A stretch of DNA of 64,000 nt from Ailanthus altissimus (GCA_946807835.1 OX327712.1:10496001-10560000), one strand, 5' to 3'. Shown: positions 50,706 through 62,759, counted from the stretch's first letter. Numbers and translations: made by a program. Notes: a model not told the origin generated them from the sequence alone.

Positions 50706-50753
50706 CAAAATATAATCTAGAGAATGCTTATAAATTTAGTGTATTACATTTAA

Positions 50754-51899
50754 AATCTGAACTTTCTTATGATTTTTGACTAAATTTAAATTTTATCATA
50801 CAATTATTTATTTTTTATAAAAAATAAATTTGGAACAACTTTATTTATAGAAGAAATAAATGAAGAGACTATTTATGATTAGACTTCTTAAAAATATTTG
50901 TTAGAGAGAGAAAAAAAAAAGTTGGTTCTCATTCCACTACTTTTACTTCTTTTTAATTGAAAAAAATTACAAATACTAACTATTATTCTATGTCCAGGAT
51001 ACAACAATAAATATTTTTTGATATTTTATCATAATAAAAATTAAATGAAAGAGTTCACTTCATGTTATCTATCATAACTTGAAATTTACTAAGTGTTCAC
51101 TGTAGCATCAGAATCTGCTTTTAATGCAAAGAATATAATATTAGATGAAAAGTAATCGATGTTAATATCACATGCTTTGAAAGCTTTAGTGTGTGCAAAA
51201 GATCGAAAAGATGCGATAGACTGAAAAAAAATTGGCTAGAAGACGTGATTAGAGATTTTCAGAATTTTGATATTTAAACATTTGAAATAGAATTTTGTAC
51301 TTTTTTAAAAAATTGTTGAATTTACAAATGATAGAATGTTCAATAAGTGTCAACCTAATTTGGATGTATTGTAAATATAATGATGTAAATTTGACTTTTT
51401 ATTTTTGTATTTGTATCCAATAATTTCATATTTAAAATAATATCAATAAATTTTTATCATCAAATTATAATTACAATTTGAATTATAATTATAACACAAT
51501 TCTAATCCAATGTGGTTAACTTACAATTAATAAATTTAGTTGTTATTATAATATTTATAATTATAAGAAAAATAATTATAAATATTAAAATTAAAAAATA
51601 AGTAAAATATGTCCAAAAAAATAAAATTCATTTATTAATCAACATAGCTTGTGGCCCTTTTGTGTCAAGCCTATGATGGCCAAGTTTAGGATGGCCCATC
51701 GTGGGCTCTTGCCAGCATTAAGGGTTCTCGTTCCCGTTCCGACTCAACATTTATTGAAATTTTGAGTTGAGACGAGAGCAGGATTGAGTTGGGACATGTT
51801 TGGGATAGAATTATTTTTCCCGAACAGGTCAAGCGGATTCAAAAAAATTTCAAACTCAAACAAAAATTTACTGATCTGAACATTTTTTTAAAAAATTCA
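50754..51899. other. AT-rich intergenic DNA leading into the minisatellite
   Basis: No gene is recognised. From 51640 the sequence becomes less AT-rich ('ggcccttttgtgtcaagcc', 'gatggcccatcgtgggctc'), and similar wording recurs beyond the minisatellite at 53160-53400. These flanks probably belong to one element that carries the array. Confidence 0.4.
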
Positions 51900-53060
51900 A
51901 TTGAATTCAAAACTGGATTTAGAATAATAATATTAAACATAATTGAATTTAAATTTAAATTTGAATTTGGAATAATAACATTAATGTAATTAAAATCGAA
52001 ATAAGATTTGAAATTATAATATTTAATGTAATTGAACTCAAAATAGGATTTAGAATTATAATATGTAATGTAATTGAACTCGAAATTGAATTTGAAATTA
52101 TAATATTTAATGTAATTAAAATCAAAATTAAATTTAGAATAATCATAATTAACATAATTAAAATCGGAATAGGATTAGAATTATAATATTTAACGTATTT
52201 GAAATTGAAATAAGATTTGAAATTATAATATTTAACATAATTGAACTCAAAATTAGATTTGAAATTATAATATTTAACATAATTAAAATCGAAATTAAAT
52301 TTAGAATAATAACATTTAATGTGAAATCAAAATAGGATTTATAATTATAATATTTAACGTAATTAAATTCAAAATTGAATTTAAAATTGTAATATTTAAC
52401 GTAATTAAACTCGAAATTAGATTTAGAATTATAATATTTAATGTAATTAAAATCAAAATTAGATTTAAAATAATAACATTTAATGTAATTGAAATCAAAA
52501 TAGAATTTGAAATTATAATATTTAACGTAATTGAATTCGAAATATGATTTAAAATTATAATATTTAATGTAATTAAACTCGAAATTAGAATTAAAATTAT
52601 AATATTTAATGTAATTAAAATCAAAATAAGATTTACAATAATAACATATAACATAATTAAAATCAAAATAGAATTTAGAATTATAATATCTAATGTAATT
52701 TGAACTATAAATTAGGTTTGAAATTATAATATTTAACATAATTAAACTCGAAATTAGATTTAAAATTATAATATTTAACATAATTAAATTTGGATTGGAT
52801 TCAAAATTAATCAAATTATAATATTTAACGTATTTCAACTCAAAATTAAATTTTAAATTATAATATTTAACGTATTTCAACTCAAAATTAGATTTTGAAT
52901 TATAATATTTAATATAATTAAATTTGAAATGCATCGATTTAAAAATTAATCAAATTATAATATTTCACGTAATTTAAATCTAAACTAAATTTGAAATAAT
53001 AACATTTAATACAATTAAATTTAAAATAATAATATTTAACGTTATTGAAGTCGAAGTTAA
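51900..53060 (-). repeat. AT-rich 42-bp minisatellite, second locus
   Basis: More than 20 diverged copies of a 42-base unit, for example 'aattataatatttaacgtaa' followed by 'ttgaattcgaaatatgatttaa'. Because 42 is divisible by three, the array leaves long minus-strand frames with a 14-residue repeat (FNYIKYYNFKSYFE and variants). Those are by-products, not genes. The unit is the reverse complement of the array at 23400-23742. Confidence 0.85.
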
Positions 53061-53949
53061 ATTTATAATTTTTTTTTCATATTTTTAAAAATTAATTTAA
53101 ATTTTTTTTACTCTACACGTCTCGGCTTGACTCGTCTTAAATCAAAATTACACCATTTCAATGTAAAACAAATTTCAAAAAATTTCAATCCAACCCAAAG
53201 TTGGATTGGGACCATGAAAAATGTCCTAAACAAGTTCAAAAATTCTCAAATCCAAAATTATCCGACCCTATTTAACTTAACACGTTAGACCGTAAATTGT
53301 CGCCCAACATAGCAACATTGCTTAGACCGTACCACCCAAAGCATTATACTATAGCATGTTGTGCCGGCCCTTGAAAGGCCCAATCCCTTTGCAACATCTA
53401 CCCTTGAATTGGCGAATTTGAGCCTGCCACTCTCTAACTTCTCTGTAAATTAATGTTTGATCTAATCTGAATAGCTCAAGTTGTATCAAACTGATATCTT
53501 TGCAAATATTGATCGACTAAACATGATGGATGTAATCATAACGAGTTGAGTCAGTCCTTGCACTTTCCCAAAACTATGGCCATGTACCAGTGGAGGAGTC
53601 TAACTAGTTATGAGGTATGCTTTGGCATAACACCTTAAACGGCCCTTTGCCTTGGCAGATTTACGTTGTTTAGCCTTTTACATAACGTAGTGATAACTCC
53701 TGAACAAGATCTAGAATCGAAAAGAATCAAAAATTAAAATGAAAATAACTTTTTTTTATATATATTTCAGTCTTTCTGATACAGAGGATCCCTTGAGAAA
53801 AGGAAACTGTAGAGCATATTTAACTGGGCAAGTTTTTTTTAAAACTTAGAAAATGATCAACTTATTTTATGCCTTTTATACTTAAGAGAGACTTTAGAGA
53901 ACTACCGGAGAAAGATTTAGAAGCTCATGGGATAAGAAAAATTAGAGTT
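53061..53949. other. Intergenic DNA between minisatellite and pararetrovirus-like relic
   Basis: 53100-53420 may be the right flank of the minisatellite-bearing element. No gene is recognised. 53780-53949 may be the tail of the pararetrovirus-like relic on the minus strand. Confidence 0.4.
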
Positions 53950-54004
53950 TTTATTTCATTTTTCTAGATGATCCCTTACAAAAGGAAAGAGTGGCCTTAT
54001 ATAG
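53950..54004 (-). promoter_or_regulatory. Pararetrovirus-like TATA box and nearby poly(A) signal
   Basis: On the minus strand CTATATAAGG occurs at 54004-53995 and AATAAA at 53955-53950, about 40 bases downstream. A TATA box followed closely by a poly(A) signal is the layout of caulimovirid promoters, where the genomic RNA is terminally redundant. It lies downstream of the last viral reading frame, as expected if a circular genome was opened. The role is inferred. Confidence 0.45.
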
Positions 54005-54239
54005 CCTAGGACTCTGAATACAAACAAAGGAACTAACTTTTGATGTGGCATGCAGACCACTATACAAGAAAAATAACTTAAAAAAAATGAACAAACTTTT
54101 GCTTAATAACGGACACGCGTAAAAGAAATATAATGTTGGGCTACGTGATAATTGTGAGCACAAAGGCTCTGTTTTTTTTTTTTTAGGACTGTTTCTATCA
54201 CGTGGCTTAAGTTCTGGAGCTTGATCAGCTGGACCCACC

Positions 54240-55376
54240 AGGGGCTTCCGTCATCATTGGATTGTTTCTAGGCACGCTTGGCCAGTCTGCTTTCATATTC
54301 TTCCATGAATTCTTCCAGGAGTTTGATGTCGTCATTGCTTTCATCATGAATTTCGGCTTCTTATGGGGCTAACTCACGAGATAACAGTCTTACTTCTTGT
54401 TGGGCTTGTGACTCGATAAGTGGGGGTTGAGCATCTTGGTACAGGGAGAGGATAAGTCTGGTGGTCCTGCAGGGATAGGCGGGGCATCATGCATCTGTGT
54501 GTCTGTCTCATAGGGTTCTGATAGGATGGTTATGGGAGGAGAGTTTTCGTGATCAATCCTGGCTCGGTTGTACTGGTAGTACTGTTGGGTGTAGCGTTGG
54601 TGTTGTTCACTCTGTCCGTGTTTGTGGATGTTGGATGCTTGTTAGAGTCTGTATGAGAAGTCTTCATCTATGGTTTCCCAAGGGGCACAGTCTTCAGGGT
54701 CTATCTATACGGCTGGTGGGATGATCTGATTTTTTTCTGCAATGACTCTTTCTAGTTCTCTCATTTCTACTCTGTGGTTATCCTGGAACAGATGCAGAGG
54801 GTATGAAAACATAAAGTAGTCCTCGACGATAGGATAGTAATGCACCTCATGATCGGATATAATCATTCCCTTACATTGGAAGAGAATGATAATATGAAAT
54901 CTTCTGGGTGGCATTCTTGATTGACTGTGTTGATGTATTAGTCTTTTGAACTTGACTAGCCATTATTCACGGGGGAAAAACCATTGTAAGAATGTGATTG
55001 CATCGTGGCTAGACGAGACTGTTTCGAGCCATTTTTTCGTCTTCAAGACAGGGAATTCCATTGCAATGGTGTATGAATCCAACAGGTACCATAACAGGTA
55101 AAGAACACTTTTAGACCAGGCTTTGAAAGGGGTGACAGTGAATAGATAGAAAAATGGGTAGGTTAGCTTGAATAGTGGGGTGCCTAGAGTGCCCCATCTG
55201 TTTTCTTCAATAGCTTGGATAGCGTACTGTCTTATGAGTTCAGTGGGGTTTGACCTGATGGTTCTGGTCCTGATTCTTTCTTTAAATTCTAGAGGAGCAA
55301 ACGGGACTGGTGGATGGATAATAAAAGGTTTTAGAGGAACATCAGGGGAGAAGGCAGAGAATGAGGAGGCTACCAT
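54240..55376 (-). pseudogene. Second reading frame of the pararetrovirus-like relic
   Basis: A 137-codon frame at 55376-54963 ends in TAA and continues in the same frame through 54914-54705, then past a further stop into degraded sequence. I do not recognise a domain. It starts about 65 bases after the RNase H frame ends, and it lies between that frame and the TATA box. Some plant endogenous caulimovirids (for example florendoviruses) have a second frame of unknown function at this position, and that is the likeliest identity. The stops show that it is a relic. Confidence 0.5.
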
Positions 55377-55440
55377 CAGGAGGATGGTGGAATAGGATTT
55401 ATGTTTTGGCCTTTTGATCGTGTGTTTGGTAGTGATGTGG

Positions 55441-58400
55441 TTAGTGAGAGGGGTTATCGGTATTTATAGGGTTACGAGAGAGGAAGTCCGACACTGTGTT
55501 ATCCTTGCTTTTGATGTGTTTTGCTTCAAATGAGAAATTAGAGAACCATTGTTGCTGGTTTAGAATGCATTTCTGTTTGAACTTCAGCATGTGAGAAAAT
55601 GTCGACATGTCTAGTTCGACCATGAATTTGTGTCCAATCAAATGAAATTTAAAATTTTCAATTGCCTATTTTACTGCCAATATTTCTTTAAAGGTGCTGT
55701 GGTAGTGGAGTTCTGAGTCTGAAAAGGCCCTGCTTTTGTACTCGCAAATTTGTCTTTTTTCATTGGTTTCTTCTAAAAGGATGGCCCCCCAATGGTAGTC
55801 ACTTACATCTGTCTGTAGGATTCTCTTTCCATGTGATGGGATCTGTAAAGGCGGCAGATTTGTTGCTTTTTTTTTAGCAGTTTTACAACTGATGTCTGTT
55901 GCTGTTGCTATTGTGGAGGATTTTTTTTAGCATGTGAAACAGGGGCTTTGTGATCTGTGAGAGGTGCTGTATGAAATTCGACATGTAATTTACAATGTCG
56001 AGGAATTGTTGGATTTGGGTTTTTGTCAAGTTGTCGTTAGAAAATCTGGCCAGCTGTTCTGCAATGTGGGGTTGAAGTTCGTATTGTCCATTCTTTATTC
56101 GCATCCCCAGGAAATTTATTTTTTCAAGACCTGCGTGGCACTTGGTGGGTGAGATCATAATGCCCTTTTTCTTGTAGAATGCTACCAAATTTCAAAATGA
56201 GATCATAGTGTTCATCAACGTTTTTCGTGAAAAGCAGAATATCATCTATGTAGATGAGGGCCTGGTCTTGAATTGGTTCAAAGATTTTTATCATGATTTT
56301 CTAGAAAAGAGATGGGGCAGTCTTAAAGTCTGAAAGGTAGAACGGTCCACTGGTAGTTGTGGTGAGGTGTGCAGAATCCTGTTTTGTGTCGATCATCAGG
56401 GTGGACTCCTAATTGCCAGAATCTTATCTTTAAGTCAAATTTCGAAAACACCTTTGCCTATGCAATCCTTGAGAATAGCGCCTGCTTGTTGGGTAGAGGA
56501 AACTTATCATCCTGTAAAAAAGAGTTTAGAGGTTGATAATTAATGATTAATCTTAATTTTCTCCTAATTTGCTCGCTGCGTTTATTGACGTAGAAGGTTT
56601 GACAGGCCCACTATGAGAAAGTGAGTTCACTTAGTCCCTCTTATAACAATTGTGTGAGTTTTGCGTTGGCTATGTCAACATGGTCTGGTGGCATGCCAGG
56701 GTGGCTAACTTTGGTTGGGTTGATATTTTTGTTCATGTGGAAAGGTAGTCGGACAAAATATTCTTAATTTTTTCACAACGAGTGGGGACATTTGAAGAGG
56801 AATTCAGAGTGACTGTTTGACGCAGAGTGGTTTTTGATTTGTTCGAAGATAGCATTGAGAGGAGTGATAGAAAAATAGTTTGGAATGGTTGACCATGGTA
56901 AAAAATGGACTTTGAATTTTAATCCATTGTGCTTGGTAAAAACTTTCTTTTCTAAGAGTTTTTGGATCAACTCAAAGCCTATGATCAAATCTTTTCTTGG
57001 GAGGTCTGAGCTTAATAGTTTATGGCAGATTTTGAGGTTTGGAAAGAACTGTAGATAAATTATCTTACTGATCATGGATACAGTAAATAATTCATCATTG
57101 GCTGCTCAGAAGGTTTGGTGATAGGGTTTTCAGTAGGACTTGGGGAGGATGATTGGGTTGAGGATTGAAGCTACAGCGCCAGTGTCAAGTAGTTCAATTA
57201 CTTTAATTGGCTTACTGTATTTGAATGAGTATAGCTGGATTTCTAACATCGGGACGGATATTGTGTGTAGTGGCTTGGATGGTATGGGTGACTGTGATGA
57301 TTCTGTTTGGATTTTTAGTAACTCCGAGATAGAGCTTGAAGTGAATTCTAATTCGGATTCTGAGTAAACAAGGATTGTGTCACTGTCCTTACAGCTTTGT
57401 TCAGACAAAAGAGATTCCAGGTCTGAATTGATGGGTTCGTCTTTTGCAATGGCACTGATGGCCGACAGCATTTTTTTTCTTTTATCTTTCTCAGGACATT
57501 GTTTTGTAAAATATCCCTTTTGCCCACAAATAAAACACCTGTTCCTTTTTGTTTGAAAAGGCTGATTTTTTTTGAAAAAATCTCTTCTTGGACTTGGGTG
57601 GCCGGGAGAATGGTTGTCGGATTTTGAACTTCCAGTGATGGTGCTTTTTCTGAGTTCTGTAAGAGCATTCTTTTCCTGGACATTTAATCTGCAAATCACG
57701 TCGTTCACAAGCCTTTTGAATTCTTTTGCCTGTGATATCAAAATCTTTGAAGAATTTATGGCATGCACATAACTTGTCTAGAGATGATAAGATTGCCTAT
57801 TGGATCACTCCTATAAAGGAATTCTACAGATTGTTATTCTTTGAATCAAGGAGTCTTAGAGCCTCTTGTCCCAATGGTTCCGAGACTGAATTAAGATAGG
57901 CTTATTTCAGATTAGGGTCATCAATTCCTAGAATGTAGTATCTGGCTGTAGCTTTTTTGAAATGTAATTCAAGAGTTTTTCGTTTGTATGAGCAACACTT
58001 CATCTTAAAGAATTCTTCGCGAGCTTTCTTTGTTATCTAGCCTTCTTCTCCGACAAATTCATTAAATAAAATGCCAATGAATTGTTCGATTGAATCATTT
58101 TGTTGTAGCATGTGTTGTCTATATTCTCCCAAATTGAGGTACTAGTATTTTAGTATTCCTTGAAATCAGGCAATAGCTTTTTGTATGATTTCATGAATGG
58201 TAACCCTAGCTTTTTGTTACTCAGCTAAGCACCATACTTGGAACTCGAAAATGCGATCAACCCATTTGTGAGGGCTGACGTCATCGAGAATTAGCCAATA
58301 TTTTTTCTCTGTGTTGTCTGGTTGCGATGATTGAGCTCGTCTCCACAGGAGAGTTTCTGCCTCGTCCATGGAGGAATCTAGTTCATGAACTTCTATTTGT

Positions 58401-59970
58401 AGTATTGATGCCTGTGGGTTTGAGGGTGTAGTGTTCATGTATTGGGGTGGAATCAAGGAGGTCGTTTACCATGACGTTGACTCGAAGGTGGATTCAGGTT
58501 CTGAGGCTATTTGTGGTGTTGGTGTCTTGGTGAGGGTGAATAGTTGATTCATAGTGGCTGAAGGAAAAATGGATGTCATAAGGTTCGAGCTCCGATAAAA
58601 TTCTGGGGGTAGGGTTGGTAAGGTTTTAAAGATGGGTTCTGTGATTATGTCCGAAGTTGAAGCCGTGAATGTAGTGGATGGTTCGGAGGCATGTTTTTTC
58701 TTTTTATCCTTTTTTTTTGGGATAAGTGTAAAACTGTCACCAAAGATGGAATAAGGCTTGGTACATAGTAGGGGTTGTGATGCCTTGGGCAAGATGTTTA
58801 CTGGTCGCCACAGCTGAAAGATGTCTTGTTCTAGGCTTTGTAGTTGGGTTTTCAAATGATTGATTTTCTTTTCCTACTCTTAGAAGAGGAGACCATATTG
58901 AACCAGATTTAACACGTGTTCGTGCAGCACTTTAATCTCAAGTTTGAGTTTGTCTATCAACATCTGGTGGGTCGTGAAGCCATTGTCAATTTTGGCTTCT
59001 ATCATTGTCTGTGATTCTTCAATTCTTTTGAGAGCAGTATTTTGGACTACAGCGTTCTGTGACTGCCAATTGAGAACTGCATCCGTAGAACTTGTTTGTT
59101 CAAAATTACCGTCTGCCCATCTAGTGTTTGGCTATTTTACTTTTCATTACTGAACAGTGTTTTCTTCAGGGTTGTGTTGGGGGGTTAAGGGAGGAAAGTC
59201 TACAAGCGAGAACATATAGATTTGTGGAATAGGGTTTAAGAGATTTGGGGATTAAGGTTTCGGTTTGCATGTCGGTGGTAGTTGTATGTTCCTTTTGTGT
59301 GGTTTACAGTTTGGAAAAGGGTTGTGATATGGGGTAGAGTATGTGACATAATAATCAAATTTTCCAGACGGCCGTCCTAGGAGCCCGACATCTGGATCGC
59401 CATTATGATATCTTTTCTCGATGGTACACTTGGAGTGTTGCTTTTTCTTTTTCTGCCTTTGTCTTTTGACAAAGTTCTCATCGTCCGATCTATCATCTTG
59501 ACATGACTAACAGTTGCAAAAGAGGTCCCAGTGGCAGTGGCCATCCTCTGTCTTGAATTGGTAAATGGGTCTCCCTTATCCTGAAAAAGAGACAATGGGG
59601 ACTGTTTCTTATAAGTGGTTGGCCGGGTTAAATGTTAATTGGGTTGGAAAGGGTGGGGCTAAAGGATCCAATTTTTTAAAACAAATTTTAATTTGTCCGT
59701 CTTTTCTTTGGAAGAAACTGTGGTTTGTAGTAGTTTGGGTGGTTGGGATTGTTTGTGATCTTGTTCATACTTGGTTATCCATGTGTTTAGAAGGAGTTTA
59801 ACCAGTTCTTCATTGGAGAGTTGTCTTGGCACATAAGTGCATGTTGGTACCTTGTTGGATTCTACAGAGAGCAGAATGACATCTTAACTGATGTGGGGTG
59901 TTTTAAAGTCCAAGGCATGATTTTAAACTCGATAGACCATTTAGTAGTGAAATGTGGTTGAATATGCGTT
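55441..59970 (-). pseudogene. Endogenous caulimovirid-like polyprotein (coat, protease, RT, RNase H), decayed
   Basis: Read on the minus strand the order is: a degraded N-terminal region (59970-59380), a coiled-coil-like and lysine-rich segment (58855-58466), a coat-protein-like part (58456-57700) with a CCHC knuckle near 57500-57545, an aspartic protease with DTGA near 57180, reverse transcriptase with YIDD at 56241-56252, and RNase H ending near 55441. The thumb after YIDD resembles caulimovirid polymerase more than Gypsy. Every domain is broken by stops or frameshifts, and the movement-protein part expected at the N-terminus is mostly missing, cut at about 59970. This is an old, non-functional genomic copy. 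A Gypsy origin is less likely because no integrase or LTRs are visible. Confidence 0.7.
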
Positions 59971-60258
59971 TCCTTCTAGTACTACCCCGTAATATGGATT
60001 TGTGCTTTTAAGGTTAAAAAAAAAGTTAGAATTTGTAAGGGGCATGCAAAAGTTGAATACACTCGCTTAAATAGTTTAAGAATAAAGATTTTATAGTGCA
60101 ATTTTTTTTTTATTAAAATGAAAATTTTGAACACAAATGTTCTCTCATATAAAAAAATGATAATAAACAAATAAATTCTTTTATATAAAATAGTATTGAA
60201 AATAATGTAAGAGATTATCTGTCTAAACATACAAAGAATTGAATTGAGAAATATGAAG

Positions 60259-60261
<3 letters not shown>

Positions 60262-60302
<41 letters not shown>
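60262..60302 (+). repeat. TA microsatellite
   Basis: About 20 uninterrupted TA units, 20 bases past the stop codon (minus strand) of the CCR-like gene, so it probably falls in or next to its 3' untranslated region. Confidence 0.9.
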
Positions 60303-60304
<2 letters not shown>

Positions 60305-60321
60305 TGAGATTAGTAATAGTA

Positions 60322-62608
60322 TCAAGGTGAAGCGAGGTCGCCGCCAAAATTTACCATAAGTTTGTTTAGTTTCTTGTTGCTTATTCTTTGTTGTTTGACC
60401 CTCGCGTCCTCCAAACTGCAGGCAAATGTGTAAACAAGTTAACAAATTTATCCAAGCATTTGACTCTTTTCTCTTCTTGATAAGAAACATCCCTAAGTCA
60501 GATTAATTACCAATTTTAAAACAATATAATACAATAATGACGACTGATTATTGCCTCATTATTTGAAATATAAATTTTATATTTAATTTAAAAAAATTTC
60601 ACCTTCAAAATGAGTCATGAGAACAACTTTAGTTAAATAAATTCGAATTAAAAGAAGTTTAATAAATCATTTACCTTTTTTTCTTTTTGCAAATTACTAC
60701 TAAAATTAATAATAATACTTCCATAATATTGTGATAGGCATACTAAGATATTTAAGAATTGAGATCAAAATTTTAATATCTTAAATTATGAAGGAAGTAA
60801 ATCAGCCAACCAACCAACCTTGGAGTTATAGGGGGTGATGATTCGGTGGGTGGCAATAGCATGTGGGCGAGCTTCATTGCATCCTCATTGCAATTGATGA
60901 CGTGGTTGAAGCAGAGATAACGACCGTACGATGAAACATCTTCAAAGACACAGATGTGAGCATCGACAAAGAATCTCAGATCCACCGTAACGAATACACC
61001 ATCTTCGTACATCTCAGCCGCTCCTTTCAAGTACGGATTCGTGATCGTTAGATCAGGCCTCATCAACAGCCCTCCATTTATTGACACCATGCTTAATCCT
61101 CGATCCATCGCCAGGGCCCACGCTGATTTCTCTGCTAACGTCTTTGATAAACCATGCCATAACTGTTTTTCTATTAGGTTTAGAAGTCATGCTTTATGGA
61201 AACAGTCTTTTGAAAAAGATGTTCAGAAAATATTAAAATAATACCTTCAACTTCTTACAATAATTGATGTCACTCCAATCTCGCTCATCAATGTCGGCAG
61301 ACGACGTCGTATTCCGAGCATTACATTTACTCCAGATAACGGCGGTGATGGAAGACGTGAAGACGACTTTGTGAATGGTATCAGTCTGAGCGCACGCTTC
61401 AAGCACGTTGTGCGCCGCCCTCGCCTCCACTTCCGCCATCATTTCCTGCTTCAATCATGTTCCCCCCGTTCAACCACAACCACCATTTTTGTTATTATTC
61501 TCACAGTATGCAATAAAAGAAGAAAAAACAACTGGAAATTGAATTTAAGATGATTATTACATCACAGGTGGAGTGATCAGAGGGAGGCTCAAATGAGTAG
61601 AACAAGCCACAACATCCCTTCAGTGCCTCCATTATGCTCTGATAATCAAATGGGTCTGCATGGAACACCTTCAATTTCTTGTTGTTGCAATTTAGCCCTT
61701 CAAGAGAATGCAATTTGCCTGCTTTCAAAACAATTTTAAAATGTTAATTATTGGAAATTGAAACCTAAAGCCTAACGGGGAGAAGAGACGTGTATTATAT
61801 ACGTTACATTATACAAAGTGACATCGTTTTATTCACCAGATCAATATCGATGCAAATGTATAATGACAATTAATTAAGAATTATTGCTATGAACAGTGAT
61901 GGACTCAAAAATTATTCTTATGGATATAGAATTTGGTAGGGCGAGCAACTTCTGTTTATTTTTCATATTAACACATAATAATGAGTTTTTCTTAATCACT
62001 GCAGATATTCGCATTGAAACAATTTATTTTTTGTGACTGTTGTCCTAATTGTTCCAAATAAAATGAAAAAATTAATATATATATTTATTTTTGGTAACAG
62101 TAAATATAAATTAAAAAAATACAATTTATTGAAACAATTGTTAGAAGAGGAACAAACTCATACATGAATTAGCTGTACTTGTGCAAAAAGAAAGCAACTC
62201 TAGGACATTTTAAGATAAAATTTAAAATTCTCTGGTAAATAAATATCAGAAAAAAATAACGAATAAATTCGAAATGAAAGAAGAAAGCTAGAATGAAGAA
62301 CAAAATTATGTTGAATCTAGAGAATATCTCATTATTGCCTGAAGTTTTATTATATGTATATACTTATTTATGACAATATGAGAATTATTTTCTTAAAAAA
62401 AATTTGATGAAATGAAGGGGGATATAAAGTGAAAATAATTACGGTGGTTTTGGATGGCGGCATGGACGGTGTAGCCTCTGAGCAAGAGACGTTGGACGAG
62501 GGCGGAGCCAAGGTGTCCTGACGCCTCCATTACACACACTACTCCTTTCGATGATGATGATGATGATGTACTTTCATCCGTATAAGAACTATTGGCTGCT
62601 GGCGCCAT
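60322..62608 (-). CDS. Cinnamoyl-CoA reductase-like protein (extended SDR)
   Basis: Five exons on the minus strand: 62608-62443, 61718-61561, 61445-61245, 61162-60819 and 60415-60322, all GT-AG. They sum to 963 bases, encoding 320 residues. The N-terminal nucleotide-binding segment is VVCVMEASGHLGSALVQRLL, with a degenerate glycine motif (A-S-G-x-L-G). Later marks are RAAHNVLEACA, VVFTSS, LWHGLSKTLAEK, NGGLLMRPDLTITNPYLKG and RISNKKLNKLMVNF. In catalytic CCRs the segment before the lysine is YxxxK; here it is HGLSK, so the catalytic tyrosine is histidine. This matches a CCR-like subgroup (Arabidopsis At4g30470 type, from memory), so lignin-pathway reductase activity should not be assumed. A serine-rich stretch follows the start. 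The short last exon was found by its ISNKKLNKL match after a 403-base intron. Confidence 0.88.
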
Positions 62609-62714
62609 TGATTTTGGAGATTTAACTATTCAGAGATCAAAACAAGAAGAGGGGTTTTGAAATGAAAAAGGAAGGGAAATTTGGAAAAGGAGAGAAATGG
62701 TATTTGCATTTGTA

Positions 62715-62733
62715 TTTGTATTTATATTTATAA
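62715..62733 (-). promoter_or_regulatory. Candidate TATA region of the CCR-like gene
   Basis: The minus strand reads TTATAAATATAAATA about 110 bases upstream of the ATG at 62608, a plausible distance for a core promoter. A CT-rich run lies directly upstream of it. Confidence 0.45.
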
Positions 62734-62735
62734 AT

Positions 62736-62759
62736 GAGAGAGAGAGAGAGAGAGAGAGA
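62736..62759 (+). repeat. GA microsatellite in the CCR-like promoter
   Basis: About 12 uninterrupted GA units (CT on the gene's strand), immediately upstream of the candidate TATA region. GA/CT repeats in plant promoters can bind BPC/GAGA-type factors; that role here is inferred. Confidence 0.85.

Larger units (their letters stand above)
47935..50748. mobile_element. Long solo LTR (TGTAACACCCC type)
   Basis: A 2814-base block beginning TGTAACACCCCAAATTTC and ending GTGTATTACA, with a perfect 5-bp target duplication (TTTAA) on both sides. 'TGTAACACCCC' starts and the 'gtcaactcagtaagtaaa' tract at 48290-48307 are familiar from large LTRs of plant Gypsy elements, probably chromoviruses. I see no gag or pol motifs inside, so a solo LTR is the simplest reading. 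It holds a TA microsatellite (49808-49842), two tandem stem-loop units near 48495-48572 and a 110-bp triplicate near its right end. Orientation cannot be fixed because both ends look alike. Confidence 0.75.

Noticed and set aside
52158..52934. A 258-codon minus-strand frame rich in Asn, Tyr, Phe and Lys
   Set aside because: It is generated by the 42-bp minisatellite: the translation repeats every 14 residues, other frames are open as well, and there is no domain or promoter.
51900..53060. Regular repeats resembling a CRISPR array
   Set aside because: Units are contiguous with no unique spacers, the repeats diverge freely, and the context is a plant nuclear genome.
57140..57772. Plus-strand frames of 66-75 codons
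   Set aside because: They are antisense to the coat/protease part of the pararetrovirus-like relic.
59982..60490. Minus-strand frames of 121 and 91 codons with Ile-Tyr runs
   Set aside because: They read through the TA microsatellite, and the second overlaps the true last exon of the CCR-like gene in another frame.
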